From positions 3,936,058 to 4,000,057 of the forward strand of contig NC_016599.1 of the NCBI RefSeq assembly GCF_000236705.1: a stretch of 64,000 bases of DNA. The letters are read 5' to 3'. A program made the position numbers and the translations under genes. This DNA comes from Owenweeksia hongkongensis DSM 17368 (GTDB taxonomy: Bacteria > Bacteroidota > Bacteroidia > Flavobacteriales > Schleiferiaceae). This document shows, in pieces, positions 53,125-62,154 of the stretch. Position 1 is the first letter of the stretch, and each line of letters starts with the position of its first letter. Below the pieces are notes generated by a model. It was not told where the DNA came from. It did not search any database and worked only from the letters and a program-made list of their open reading frames with translations.

Positions 53125-53513
53125 TGACTTATTTTTCAAAAATATTCTGGGTATCACTTTTCACCTTCGTGCTAAACCAAATAATAGAGGCCAGCGGTAT
53201 TTTTATTCCATACGTTCATAGTTATTTGGATGATGTGCTTTGCTCTCCAATAGTGCTTGGTTTTGGCCTTTTTGTGCAACAGCAGTTTACTTATCGCAAT
53301 TTGCAATATACTCTCACCATTCCTATGATTATATTGTTTGTGGCTTGGTACGCCTTAATTTTTGAAGTTTTTCTTCCATATAGCTCGTCAAGTTTTCATG
53401 CAGATTGGCTTGACGTATTGGCATACGCCTTTGGAGCCTTGCTCTTCTGGAGGTTTGGAAACAATCCAGCAGCTAAATTTTTATTTTCAAAAAATAGAAG
53501 TCTAGTCGAATAA
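53124..53513 (+). CDS. four-helix membrane protein of unknown function
   Basis: 129 residues, four hydrophobic segments. The start overlaps the zinc-ribbon gene (TAATG). Family resemblance is to small magnesium-transporter-like membrane proteins of Bacteroidota, but I have no motif to support this. Confidence 0.6.
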   Translation: MTYFSKIFWVSLFTFVLNQIIEASGIFIPYVHSYLDDVLCSPIVLGFGLFVQQQFTYRNLQYTLTIPMIILFVAWYALIFEVFLPYSSSSFHADWLDVLAYAFGALLFWRFGNNPAAKFLFSKNRSLVE

Positions 53514-53529
53514 ACACTTCCCCACTAAG

Positions 53530-54117
53530 CTATTTTGCTTCTGGAAACCAAAGCTTATAAGTGTCTCTAAGTTTATTATTTAGTCTATGAACCATTCTAG
53601 ACTTGGTGAGACTTACAACGCCAAAAACGGTGTACTTTCTTTGATAAAAGGGAAATGGAGCTTCAAGAGGAAAAAGTTGATCATCCATTATTATAAGTCC
53701 TTCAATTCCTAGGTTTTCAGTTTCTGAAAATTCAGCGGTAAATACGGTTCCTGTTATTTCCGAAGGATCTACTAAAGTTAAAGAGGAGTCAAATATTTTA
53801 CCATCAAAGTTTCCATTTCGGATGTACTCGGAATCATCTGAATAAAAGAAAAACACCGGACAAAACTGAAAAACTTGTGAGAAGGATAAGAGTATGTCTT
53901 TGTTTTCGCGCTGCTGTGCCTGAGCAGTTTTATTAGCTTCACTTGTTTTACCAGCTGCTTCTAATCCAGATATCTTAGCATCATTAGTAAATAATCGCAC
54001 TAGAAGAACTCCATTTTTAAGTTCGTGCAATTGCTCTTTGGCTTTGTCTAAATTGGTTTGAGCATTAAGTGAAAAGCAAATTGAAATTAGGAATAGGAGG
54101 GTAGAGAGTTTTCTCAT
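53530..54117 (-). CDS. secreted protein of unknown function
   Basis: 195 residues, signal peptide 1-19 (ending LNAQ). The middle part has helices around residues 20-75 with KAKEQLHELKNGVLLVRLFTND, then strands. No cysteines in known patterns. Last clearly ancestral gene before the tRNA scar. Confidence 0.65.
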   Translation of the reverse strand: MRKLSTLLFLISICFSLNAQTNLDKAKEQLHELKNGVLLVRLFTNDAKISGLEAAGKTSEANKTAQAQQRENKDILLSFSQVFQFCPVFFFYSDDSEYIRNGNFDGKIFDSSLTLVDPSEITGTVFTAEFSETENLGIEGLIIMDDQLFPLEAPFPFYQRKYTVFGVVSLTKSRMVHRLNNKLRDTYKLWFPEAK

Positions 54118-54390
54118 AAATGGTATTTAGTTTAGATAAATATATGCGATTCCTAATTTTAGGAAAGAGCCATTTTATGATTTTAGACCAGCAATTTATC
54201 TACCGTTGTCTATTTATGAGAAAAAATAGGAGGTGTTTTTTTAAATCCATGGAGAGTAGAATTATTTCATGATCCTGATAGGCCTCTTTGTGATGATACC
54301 ATAAAGCCTAAATCTTGCTTGTCAGCAGTCTTGCTTTTTTTTGTTTTTAGTTTCTCCCTCAAGCATAGCTTGGCTCGGCCTAAAACAAAA
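54118..54390. other. AT-rich intergenic stretch left of the tRNA scar
   Basis: No coding frame, repeat or promoter that I can support. It separates the secreted protein gene from the terminator at 54391. Confidence 0.5.
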
Positions 54391-54421
54391 AAAGCCGCAA
54401 GTTTTAAAAACTTGCGGCTTT
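54391..54421 (-). terminator. terminator belonging to the truncated tRNA
   Basis: Perfect inverted repeat of 15-base arms (AAAGCCGCAAGTTTT and complement) with a one-base centre. On the minus strand it follows the tRNA 3' end by one base and is followed by a run of T. A terminator placed right after a tRNA is normal; here only the 3' end of that tRNA is left. Confidence 0.85.
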
Positions 54422-54422
54422 A

Positions 54423-54446
54423 TGGTCGGGGCGGCAGGATTCGAAT
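54423..54446 (-). other. 3' fragment of a tRNA gene (attachment site), probably tRNA-Pro
   Basis: On the minus strand the sequence runs from the T-loop (TTCGAAT) through CCTGC, CGCCCCG, A and CCA. It has G72-A73 (which would pair with C1), the identity set of tRNA-Pro, and the CCA is encoded. Bases 54447 on do not pair as a T-stem should, so the gene is broken at the T-loop. Integrases commonly cross over in the T-arm of tRNA genes and leave such a piece at one end of the inserted element. Confidence 0.7.
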
Positions 54447-54514
54447 TTACCGCATATTTTTTTGACATTGATTATCAGTGTTTTATTTTGGCTAACATAG
54501 TGAATAATGGCCTT

Positions 54515-54535
54515 TTTGTCCCCACTTTGTCCCCA
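54515..54535. repeat. two direct repeats TTTGTCCCCA
   Basis: The 10-base unit TTTGTCCCCA occurs at 54515-54524 and 54526-54535, period 11, about one helical turn. It lies 70-90 bases from the tRNA scar, where integrase arm sites or excisionase sites often lie. On the minus strand it could instead be the last codons of a degraded reading frame. Confidence 0.4.
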
Positions 54536-54560
54536 TTTTTTAATACAAAATCAATGAATT

Positions 54561-55181
54561 ATGTCTGAATATAGTTACCGAGCCCCAGAAATGCTAATTG
54601 ACATTTGTAGTAGTCGAGCACGAGCCAGTCAGCTTATACAAAGGGGGAAAGATTACAATGTTTTGCTTAGCCATTTACTGAAAAATGATTATTTCAGAGA
54701 AGACAGTCAATCTGTTCCAACAGGGAAGGAGTTGATGGAACAGATTGGTTTAACAAGTTATTGGTATAAAAAATATCTCAATGAAATATACCATGATCTT
54801 GTGATAGATCACGAAAACCTACCTGCTGAAACTGTCTCTGGGATGCAGTGTTATATCTATCTTTCAGGAAGGGAGGGCAAACACTCAATGATGAAAGTTA
54901 ATGGGATACAACATGTTCCTCAAAGAGGTGACATGATGAGTCTTCCTGGATTCAAAGCTCAGCTTGACGGCAACTTCTTCTATGTTACTGAAGTAAGTCA
55001 TGAGTTTACCGAAGGAGAGCATGTCATAAGAATCTGGGTAAAATCAGGGTTTTACAACAGCTATTGGGAACTGCGTAAAGACAGAGCACGAATCCTGAAT
55101 GAGTTGACCCATGAAGACTTTTCTCAAAGATCTGATTATGATCTACAGCAAGAACTAATTAAATTCAATAAACGGTGGTAG
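54561..55181 (+). CDS. protein of unknown function at the island edge
   Basis: 206 residues, no signal peptide or membrane segment, helical first half and a strand-rich centre (YIYLSGREGKHSMMKVNG). I do not recognise the family. It starts at the ATG at 54561, which follows the TTTGTCCCCA repeats by 25 bases, and its 3' end faces the end of hsdR 3 bases away. It could be a regulator or anti-restriction gene of the element, but that is only position-based. Confidence 0.6.
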   Translation: MSEYSYRAPEMLIDICSSRARASQLIQRGKDYNVLLSHLLKNDYFREDSQSVPTGKELMEQIGLTSYWYKKYLNEIYHDLVIDHENLPAETVSGMQCYIYLSGREGKHSMMKVNGIQHVPQRGDMMSLPGFKAQLDGNFFYVTEVSHEFTEGEHVIRIWVKSGFYNSYWELRKDRARILNELTHEDFSQRSDYDLQQELIKFNKRW

Positions 55182-55184
55182 GCA

Positions 55185-58100
55185 TTACGAATACTTCTTA
55201 AAATTCTCAGCCTGTTCAAATATCTCTTTATACACTTCGTCCCGATCTATCGGAGGGTAGTCGTTTTCTGCTAAGAGGATTATGAGATCTACTTTGAGTT
55301 CAGCTTTGATGTCGGCCCTTTTGCTCCAGTCGGTGTACTTAGCTTTATCATCCACTACATTCTTTACTTCTTTGGCGAGATGAATGAGTTTATCTTCTGG
55401 GTAGGCAAAATCATATCGATTTGCTAACTCTTTAAGTATATCATAGAAGGCTTTTTCTTCAAAGTCGATACCCATGCCCTGAAATGATTCCTTTTCCTTT
55501 TTCATGGCATGGTACAGGTCAATGATTTCATCGGTGAAGTCCTCTAAAACCTCGCTACGAAGTACATCAGATTCTTTACGTTCGTTATAGCGATCCACGA
55601 TAGTCTGCATCTGTTTTGAGAAATCAATTCCCTTTATGCGGTTCACTTTCTTGAAATCATCAATGGCTTTGGCAAGGAGCTTTTGCAAAAGCTTAATCTT
55701 GGTATGAGGCAATTTGATCTTGTCAATCTTGGCGAGGTAGTTTTCGTCAAAAATGTCTACTTCTTTCTGTTCATCTTCCCCCAGCTTAAAAATTTCTTGT
55801 ACGCCTTCACTTTCAATAGCATCCTTAATCATTTCGCGCACCTTGGCATTCATTTGAGCCGTATCTGGAGCTTCTCCCTTCGTAAGCTTGAATACAATCG
55901 ATCTAACAGCAATGTAGAAGTAAATATGATCCTTTTCCTTATTGGATAAGGATTCACTGCCCGAGCAAATATCATAAGCAGCTTTTATTCGCTTCACCAA
56001 TTGCATAAAGCGCTTCTCAAGATCCTGGGTAGCTTGAATGTACTCTGCCGCCTTATTAAGTGTATTCAGCTGCTCCACAGGTGATCCATCAAAATACTTG
56101 GAATAATCAAACTTGTGGAAGATAGCTTCCAGTAGATCAAGGTGATCTTTTACCACCACGACCGATTGCTGAATATCTTCAAAGTTCTGGCTATCTACTT
56201 TTGAGTAAAGGGCCAAAGCCATGTTCATTTGCTTTTTGATGCCAATGTAATCCACCACCAGTCCTTTCGATTTGCCTTCAAATTTTCGGTTTACCCGCGA
56301 AATAGTTTGAATAAGGCTATGCCTTTGAATAGGCTTATCGATATACATTGTGTCCAGAAAGGGAACATCAAAACCAGTGAGCCACATATCTACAACTATG
56401 GCAATCTTGAAGTTGCTCTTGGCATTCTTAAACTGCCTGTCCAGTTCTTTGCGGTTATCTTTGGTACCCAAAGCCTGGTACATCTCATCAGGGTCGTCCT
56501 TGCCACGGGTCATTACCATCTTTACTCTTTCGATGGGGAGTATTTCCTTTTTCTCCTTTTCGGACAGCTCAGCACCTTCCTCATGTGTTTTTACTTCGGC
56601 CCACTCAGGGCGCAAAGCAATAATCTCCTTATACATTTCAAAGGCAATTTCGCGCTTACTGCACACAATCATGGCTTTGCCCTTAAGGGTGGCACCTTCT
56701 GCAATTCTATTTTCATAGTGCTGCACAAAATCCTTTGCCTTAGCACGAATTACATCGGGATCACTCAGTATGGCATTCATACTGGCCATTTGCTTTTTGC
56801 TTTCGTCTACTTGGTATTCATTGGCTCCATCTTCAGCCACTTGGGCATAGTAGCTTTCTATTTCTTGAATCTTATAGTTGTTTAGTAGAACTTTGGCTGC
56901 GCGTCCTTCATAAACAATGCGAACGGTAATATCATCCTTTACCGATTCGGTCATGGTGTAGGAATCCACAATTTCTCCAAACACATCCATAGTGGCATCA
57001 ATGGGAGTTCCGGTAAAGCCTACAAAGGTGGCGTTGGGGAGGGAATCATGTAAGTGTTTCGCAAAACCAAAAGATTTCTTCACCCCATATTCCGTCACTC
57101 GCACCTTCTGGTTTAGATTTACCTGGCTACGGTGCGCTTCGTCCGAAATACAGATTACATTGGTTCTATCTGTTAGGAGCTCTGTATCTTCATTAAACTT
57201 GTGAATTGTGGTAAGGAAAACACCACCACTGTTTCTTCCTTTTAGCTTTTGGCGAAGATCTTCACGGCTTTCAACACTGCTTACAGAATTGTCTCCTATG
57301 TAACCCTTGGCATTTGTGAATTGACCAGCCAATTGATCGTCCAAATCGGTTCTATCGGTAATCAGAACAATGGTGGGGCTGGCAAATTCCACGCTTTTCA
57401 TAAGAAGCCGCGTAAGGAAAAGCATAGTGTAGCTTTTTCCGCAACCTGTCGCTCCAAAGTAGGTACCCCCTTTACCATCTCCTTCAGGCTTTCGGTGTTC
57501 TAAAATGTTGTGATAGAGCTTGCGAGCTGCATAATACTGTGGATATCGACAGACTATCTTCTCTTCCTTTCGGGAAGTGTCTGGCACATACACGAAGTTG
57601 TGGATGATGTCCAGCAAACGCTCCTGATCAAACATGCCCTGAATCAGAGTATGCATGGCATCGATTCCGTCTACCTCCAGCTCATTGCCTGTAATCTTAC
57701 GCCAGGCATAATAGAATTCGTAAGGAGCAAAGAAGGATCCGGCTTTGCTGTTTACACCATCACTGATCACAGAAAAGGCGTTGTACTTGAAAAGCTCTGG
57801 AATATCCCTTTTATATCGAGTAGTCAATTGCACGTATGCATCATGCATTACAGCTTCTTCTCTGATGGCCGTCTTCAACTCAAATACTACCAGCGGCAAA
57901 CCATTGATATATAAAATACCATCCGGGATCCTTAAGGAAAAACCTTGAATTTCCAACTGGTTTACCATTTGGAAAGTATTGTTTTCAGGGTTGCTGAAAT
58001 CTACCAGCTGGATAAAAAGATCCTTCTGTGAGCGGTCTTCACGCTTCACAACAAAACCATCGCGAAGCCAGTGCATAAAGGTTTTGTTGCTTTCATAAAG

Positions 58101-58322
58101 ATCAGAAGAGGGGAGAGCCTGTAATTGGCGAACAATACCATCTATCTCGACATCTGTAATCTGTTCTGTAGCATAACGTGTTTTTAGTGAGTTCCTGAGT
58201 GCTACAACATTCAATACCTCGTCCGGGCTGCGAGTAATCTCAATTCCCAAAAGGTGAGTGTGACCTTGCTGAGCAAGAAGGTCAATAAAGGCTTGTTCGA
58301 GTTGGGCTTCGTTGAATTTCAT
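55185..58322 (-). CDS. hsdR: type I restriction endonuclease subunit R
   Basis: 1045 residues, normal size. The N-terminal nuclease domain shows D134 and E148-x-K150 (PDGILYINGLPLVVFELK). The Snf2-like motor has Walker A GATGCGKSY at 289-297 and DEAH at 394-397 (SDEAHRSQ), then the helicase C region with FVGFTGTPI and SRVNR. It needs HsdM and HsdS, neither in the window; they are expected upstream on the minus strand, beyond 64000, or the gene is part of a different complex. Last gene of the five-gene operon. Confidence 0.93.
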   Translation of the reverse strand: MKFNEAQLEQAFIDLLAQQGHTHLLGIEITRSPDEVLNVVALRNSLKTRYATEQITDVEIDGIVRQLQALPSSDLYESNKTFMHWLRDGFVVKREDRSQKDLFIQLVDFSNPENNTFQMVNQLEIQGFSLRIPDGILYINGLPLVVFELKTAIREEAVMHDAYVQLTTRYKRDIPELFKYNAFSVISDGVNSKAGSFFAPYEFYYAWRKITGNELEVDGIDAMHTLIQGMFDQERLLDIIHNFVYVPDTSRKEEKIVCRYPQYYAARKLYHNILEHRKPEGDGKGGTYFGATGCGKSYTMLFLTRLLMKSVEFASPTIVLITDRTDLDDQLAGQFTNAKGYIGDNSVSSVESREDLRQKLKGRNSGGVFLTTIHKFNEDTELLTDRTNVICISDEAHRSQVNLNQKVRVTEYGVKKSFGFAKHLHDSLPNATFVGFTGTPIDATMDVFGEIVDSYTMTESVKDDITVRIVYEGRAAKVLLNNYKIQEIESYYAQVAEDGANEYQVDESKKQMASMNAILSDPDVIRAKAKDFVQHYENRIAEGATLKGKAMIVCSKREIAFEMYKEIIALRPEWAEVKTHEEGAELSEKEKKEILPIERVKMVMTRGKDDPDEMYQALGTKDNRKELDRQFKNAKSNFKIAIVVDMWLTGFDVPFLDTMYIDKPIQRHSLIQTISRVNRKFEGKSKGLVVDYIGIKKQMNMALALYSKVDSQNFEDIQQSVVVVKDHLDLLEAIFHKFDYSKYFDGSPVEQLNTLNKAAEYIQATQDLEKRFMQLVKRIKAAYDICSGSESLSNKEKDHIYFYIAVRSIVFKLTKGEAPDTAQMNAKVREMIKDAIESEGVQEIFKLGEDEQKEVDIFDENYLAKIDKIKLPHTKIKLLQKLLAKAIDDFKKVNRIKGIDFSKQMQTIVDRYNERKESDVLRSEVLEDFTDEIIDLYHAMKKEKESFQGMGIDFEEKAFYDILKELANRYDFAYPEDKLIHLAKEVKNVVDDKAKYTDWSKRADIKAELKVDLIILLAENDYPPIDRDEVYKEIFEQAENFKKYS

Positions 58323-58346
58323 AGATATTAATGTCGGGAAATATTT

Positions 58347-59480
58347 TTACTGGGCGTTTGAGGTAAATAGAAACTCCTCAATTTTTCTAAAAATATTTAA
58401 CAATTTACTCTCACTCAGCTTGTTTTGGATTGTTACATCCAGGTCCCAGAATTGATCTTCCGAAATGTTCTCAATAAAGGTTGAAGCAAAATGATACCAT
58501 GGGTTCTTTGTGGTATAGAAGTCAGATTGTAAAAGAGCTTTTTCGTCTCTCTCAGTAAAAATAATGTCCTTGTAACGTTTCCTATCTTCTTTGAGTTCAT
58601 GCCACATTTCCACATGCAAACTAAGGTTTCCTTTAGTCATTAGTTCTTCAAAGGAAACTGTAATTGCCAAGTTTTCATTGTGTTTTGAGCAATACCATCG
58701 TAACCGGTCTTGATCTCCGTCTCGTGGGATGCGCATATCTATATCTTCTAGCGCATGGCCAGCAGCTTCAATCTTGTTAACAGCAAATTCTTTGATTTCA
58801 TGCTTTATAATAAGGGCTTGATTTATTTGCCCCATGTGCTTCAAATAGAACCCAATATTTTTTTTGTCCATATTAGCATTGCTAAGGTTTAGTGTGTTCT
58901 GGTAGAAATCATGGAGGAAAAACATGTATTTCTCATTATCCTTCATTTGGTTGCTCTCGAGGTTTTTCATCACAGCCTTCAAAAAGTCAATATGTGTAAT
59001 GTTTACAAATTCAGGATGATTGATATTTGAAATCGGATGCAGTGACAACACGATGCCGCACATGTTTTCTCTGGCATATTTGTCTTCAGAAAGTATAGTA
59101 TCCCAATAATCCTCAAGGTCATTATTTAAGGTGTGGTAAACCTTATTTTCAATAATCAAAGCCACATCTTCACCGTGTAGCAACAAATCTATTCTCCCGC
59201 CTTTTTTTGTGCCATATTCTAACCTTGGAGTGAAACCGTTACTCATTGCAAAGACTTTTTTCTCTGGATCAACTTTAGAATTGATAAGCTGCAAGAACGA
59301 GCTAACGAACAAATCACCGAACCCGTGCTCTTCATTTACATCAAAGAAGAAAGCATATATGTTAGACATTACATTCTCATAATGAGGCTGCCTGGCAATC
59401 CCCAAAAAAGTTTTGGGTGTGGCTCTTATCTCTGGGATTGGGGTTTGTTCCAGAAATGTTTGCAAGGTTGAGATGTTCAT
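58347..59480 (-). CDS. PD-(D/E)XK nuclease family protein (PDDEXK_4-like)
   Basis: 377 residues. A nuclease core is visible: E35 in an early helix (YENVMSN), then GGRIDLLL with D98, and ALIIENKV with E111-N-K113. This spacing is the E-D-ExK pattern of the PD-(D/E)XK superfamily. The C-terminal 200 residues have no assigned domain (it may bind the target or a partner). Placed 33 bases after the preceding gene and 25 before hsdR. Confidence 0.8.
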   Translation of the reverse strand: MNISTLQTFLEQTPIPEIRATPKTFLGIARQPHYENVMSNIYAFFFDVNEEHGFGDLFVSSFLQLINSKVDPEKKVFAMSNGFTPRLEYGTKKGGRIDLLLHGEDVALIIENKVYHTLNNDLEDYWDTILSEDKYARENMCGIVLSLHPISNINHPEFVNITHIDFLKAVMKNLESNQMKDNEKYMFFLHDFYQNTLNLSNANMDKKNIGFYLKHMGQINQALIIKHEIKEFAVNKIEAAGHALEDIDMRIPRDGDQDRLRWYCSKHNENLAITVSFEELMTKGNLSLHVEMWHELKEDRKRYKDIIFTERDEKALLQSDFYTTKNPWYHFASTFIENISEDQFWDLDVTIQNKLSESKLLNIFRKIEEFLFTSNAQ

Positions 59481-59512
59481 ATTTTTATAGTAGGGCTTTA
59501 GGTTTGATGGTT

Positions 59513-60844
59513 TTATTCGTTGATTGAATTAAATGCTTTGAAGGCATCTAATACAAACCTATTGAAACCAGTGCCATTGTCTGTTGTCAGATCAATTCCC
59601 TGCAAATCTTGATAGGGTACTTGTATGTAGCAACGGAAACCAAATGAGACATCGAATTGAGATTTACCACTATAAAGCATTTTATCTTTCCAATGGCATT
59701 GGGCTTTCCAGTCAAAACTTGAAACAAATGAAGAATTGAAAAAGGATTCTAAGTCATTCCATGACTCCCTTTTTTTTCTGCCTGAATACTTTTTGAAATT
59801 TTGTTGATTACATATGACTGTACCTCCTTGCACTTGTTCTTCAGAAAAGTCAATAGAAGCAAAGAATCTTTGAAAGGAAGTGAATTTTATGTGTGAGTGC
59901 TTTTTCAAAGGATAGTTTATCCCAGCAATCTCAATAGATTCTTTTTCGCTCCATTTCATGTTCTTTGGTTTGTAAAGGGTCCAGCCTTGGCTCTTTGTGT
60001 TGCCAGGCCACATGGAAATAACAAGGTTAATATTGTTATTGGGGTCCCTCTCAAACCAAAAGAGCAGTTCACTAGCCCAGGATAAGTTTAAATTTAACCC
60101 CTTTCTATCATTGTAATTTAGTAATTCGATGTTCTCGCTTTCACAACTCTGTAGAGCTGCTTCCAGTCGCATTAATCGAGCTTTATCATTAACGGCATTG
60201 TTGGTCAATACACTCAATGGCTTTATTGGTAACCAGTGAGTTTTATGCAATTGAACCAACTTTAGAAAATCCTTAACAAAGGGACTTCTATAGCCCGCCC
60301 CTCGAGTTAAATTGAAATAGTGATTTGTGGATTTTGTAATATCACTCCATGATAGAGCCTTGGTTTTTACTTTTTCTCTAATTAGTTCTACTTCTGACTG
60401 AAAGAGTTGGTTAATCTGATTGTAGAGCTGTTGTTCGCATTTTGACTTGTCAGTTTTTACTTCAACAATGATCAAAATGGAGCCGTTAATCTGGACTATA
60501 ATATCGGTGACTTGGGATTGACTCTTATTTCCTGCTGTTCTCTCATGGAAGGATTCAAGAAAGCAAAGTTCCTCTGTTAAAGAAACCGCATAAACAGTGT
60601 CAAATTCACTTTGTGAAAGATCATTTATGCTGACCTGTATATCTATGGAAAGACTATCGTCAGAATTGAAAAGCTGGAAGCTTTGATCGTAATCTTGTTC
60701 CTCGAGTACTTCAGAAATAAATCTTTCTAATAACCATTGGTCGTTTTGCAAGCAAAGTACAAGAGCTCTACTAAGATTGTTTTCAATATATTCTTGATTT
60801 TGATTTAGATTAAATGGTTTGTAGATGTTAAGATGTTTGTTCAT
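59513..60844 (-). CDS. unrecognised protein with PD-(D/E)XK-like core
   Basis: 443 residues. The early helix carries E21 (ENNLSRAL), then VTDIIVQINGSILIIVEVKTD has D114, E128 and K130, fitting an E-D-ExK nuclease site. The rest (about 150-443) is of unknown type, rich in aromatic residues. No signal peptide or membrane segment. It is a separate protein from the neighbouring nuclease and shares no clear sequence with it. Located 12 bases after the DUF2130 gene. Confidence 0.65.
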   Translation of the reverse strand: MNKHLNIYKPFNLNQNQEYIENNLSRALVLCLQNDQWLLERFISEVLEEQDYDQSFQLFNSDDSLSIDIQVSINDLSQSEFDTVYAVSLTEELCFLESFHERTAGNKSQSQVTDIIVQINGSILIIVEVKTDKSKCEQQLYNQINQLFQSEVELIREKVKTKALSWSDITKSTNHYFNLTRGAGYRSPFVKDFLKLVQLHKTHWLPIKPLSVLTNNAVNDKARLMRLEAALQSCESENIELLNYNDRKGLNLNLSWASELLFWFERDPNNNINLVISMWPGNTKSQGWTLYKPKNMKWSEKESIEIAGINYPLKKHSHIKFTSFQRFFASIDFSEEQVQGGTVICNQQNFKKYSGRKKRESWNDLESFFNSSFVSSFDWKAQCHWKDKMLYSGKSQFDVSFGFRCYIQVPYQDLQGIDLTTDNGTGFNRFVLDAFKAFNSINE

Positions 60845-60855
60845 TTCGAAGTGAA

Positions 60856-62124
60856 TTAATCTATTTGCTCTTCATCCGACAAATTCTGATCTAACTCCAA
60901 AGCCCGCACACTTTGCACGGCATTTCCTGCAATACCCTTGATAGAGCCATACATGTCGATGGTGTTGGTCACTACTTTGTCGATTTGTTTTTCGCGTTGT
61001 TTCCAAATGCGGGCCATGGAACGTTTTTCGCTTTCCAGGTCGTTTTTCATTTGTGAGAAACCCTCTACTATGGCCTCTACCTGCATGCGGAAAGTGTTAC
61101 TGGTAAGGAAATCATAGAGCATGTGCATTTTGTCGCCTTTGCCTTCCTGAGAAACGACCACCTTGCTGATTTGAATAACGGACTCCCGTAATACGGCACT
61201 TAGTCCTTTGAACTCTGCAAACGAGCAAATCCATACGCCATCTTTCAGGCCCATGCGTTCCATATCGGAAGGCATGGCTTCGGTTACCAATACACCTAAG
61301 TCGGCTTCTTTATCGCGCATATCGGCTTTAAACTTTTCGATCCATCCGGCCTGAAAGTCTTTGGTGCGCTTACTCTCGTAGTAGATCTTACCGCAATTGG
61401 CCATGGCGCGCGTGTTTACCACCTGAATGCAATCGGCACCACGGGCACCTTTCTTAATTTCCTCGATGGAGTCTAAGGGAAAGTTGGAGGCCAACCACTC
61501 TTCAATGGCCAATTCCTGCACCTCGCCTTGCAATTGCATGGAACCTTGCTCTTGCTTGCGCTTCATCTGTTCCGTAAGATCAATTTGGTCTTGTAATTTT
61601 TTCTGAAGTTCCTTTAGGCGCAGTTCATTTTTATCCTCTTCAGCTTTTCTAATCCTTTCCTTTTCCTGTAGGATAATCTCATTTAGTTTCTTTTGCGCTT
61701 CAGCTTCCACAGCTTCTTTCACTTCACTATTCTCCCGTTTCAAGCGCTCAATTTCTGCCTTGGAGCGATTTAGCTCTTTCAGTTGCTCTGACTTTTCATT
61801 AAGCTCATTTTGCAGGGCCTTAAACTGTTCCTCCTGCTCCTCGCTGAGTTTGGCTTTCAGTTTAGCCTCAATGGTTTTGCGCTCATCCGAAAGTTGCTTT
61901 TGCAAACGTTCCTGAAAGAGTTCATTTTCCTTGCGCTTGGTTTCTTCAAAAGCCGCTTTAGCCTTATCCAGATCTTCCTGCTGTGTTTTAAACTTATCGC
62001 GCTCCGCATTCAGCTGATTCTGGTATTTCTTTTTTATTTCATCCTCCAGCTGGTGCGAAAGGATGTCCTGAACATCTATGATGGTGCCGCAGTTGGGGCA
62101 GGAGATTTGGTTAGTTGTATTCAT
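60856..62124 (-). CDS. DUF2130 coiled-coil protein
   Basis: About 422 residues. Starts with one CxxC (CPNC, residues 9-12), then a coiled coil from roughly 25 to 200, rich in Glu, Lys and Gln. The C-terminal DUF2130 domain has ADCIQVVN...GKIYYESKRTKDF, resembling the RmuC/PD-(D/E)XK core (D...ExK with Ser between). The ATG at 62124 fits the zinc pair; an ATG at 62151 would add nine residues. DUF2130 proteins are frequent passengers of type I restriction operons, though their job is not known to me. Confidence 0.82.
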   Translation of the reverse strand: MNTTNQISCPNCGTIIDVQDILSHQLEDEIKKKYQNQLNAERDKFKTQQEDLDKAKAAFEETKRKENELFQERLQKQLSDERKTIEAKLKAKLSEEQEEQFKALQNELNEKSEQLKELNRSKAEIERLKRENSEVKEAVEAEAQKKLNEIILQEKERIRKAEEDKNELRLKELQKKLQDQIDLTEQMKRKQEQGSMQLQGEVQELAIEEWLASNFPLDSIEEIKKGARGADCIQVVNTRAMANCGKIYYESKRTKDFQAGWIEKFKADMRDKEADLGVLVTEAMPSDMERMGLKDGVWICSFAEFKGLSAVLRESVIQISKVVVSQEGKGDKMHMLYDFLTSNTFRMQVEAIVEGFSQMKNDLESEKRSMARIWKQREKQIDKVVTNTIDMYGSIKGIAGNAVQSVRALELDQNLSDEEQID

Positions 62125-62154
62125 TTCGATTGATATTTGTTTTCCATACAATAT

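Noticed and set aside
54492..54536. 14-codon minus-strand frame (MGTKWGQKGHYSLC) as the end of an integrase
   Set aside because: Too short to assign; the repeats alone explain its residues and no integrase body lies upstream.
54341..54568. Plus-strand frame containing MVGAAGFE
   Set aside because: It is the complement of the tRNA 3' end translated, a common artefact.
56229..56885. 218-residue frame antisense to hsdR
   Set aside because: Shadow of the hsdR coding sequence.
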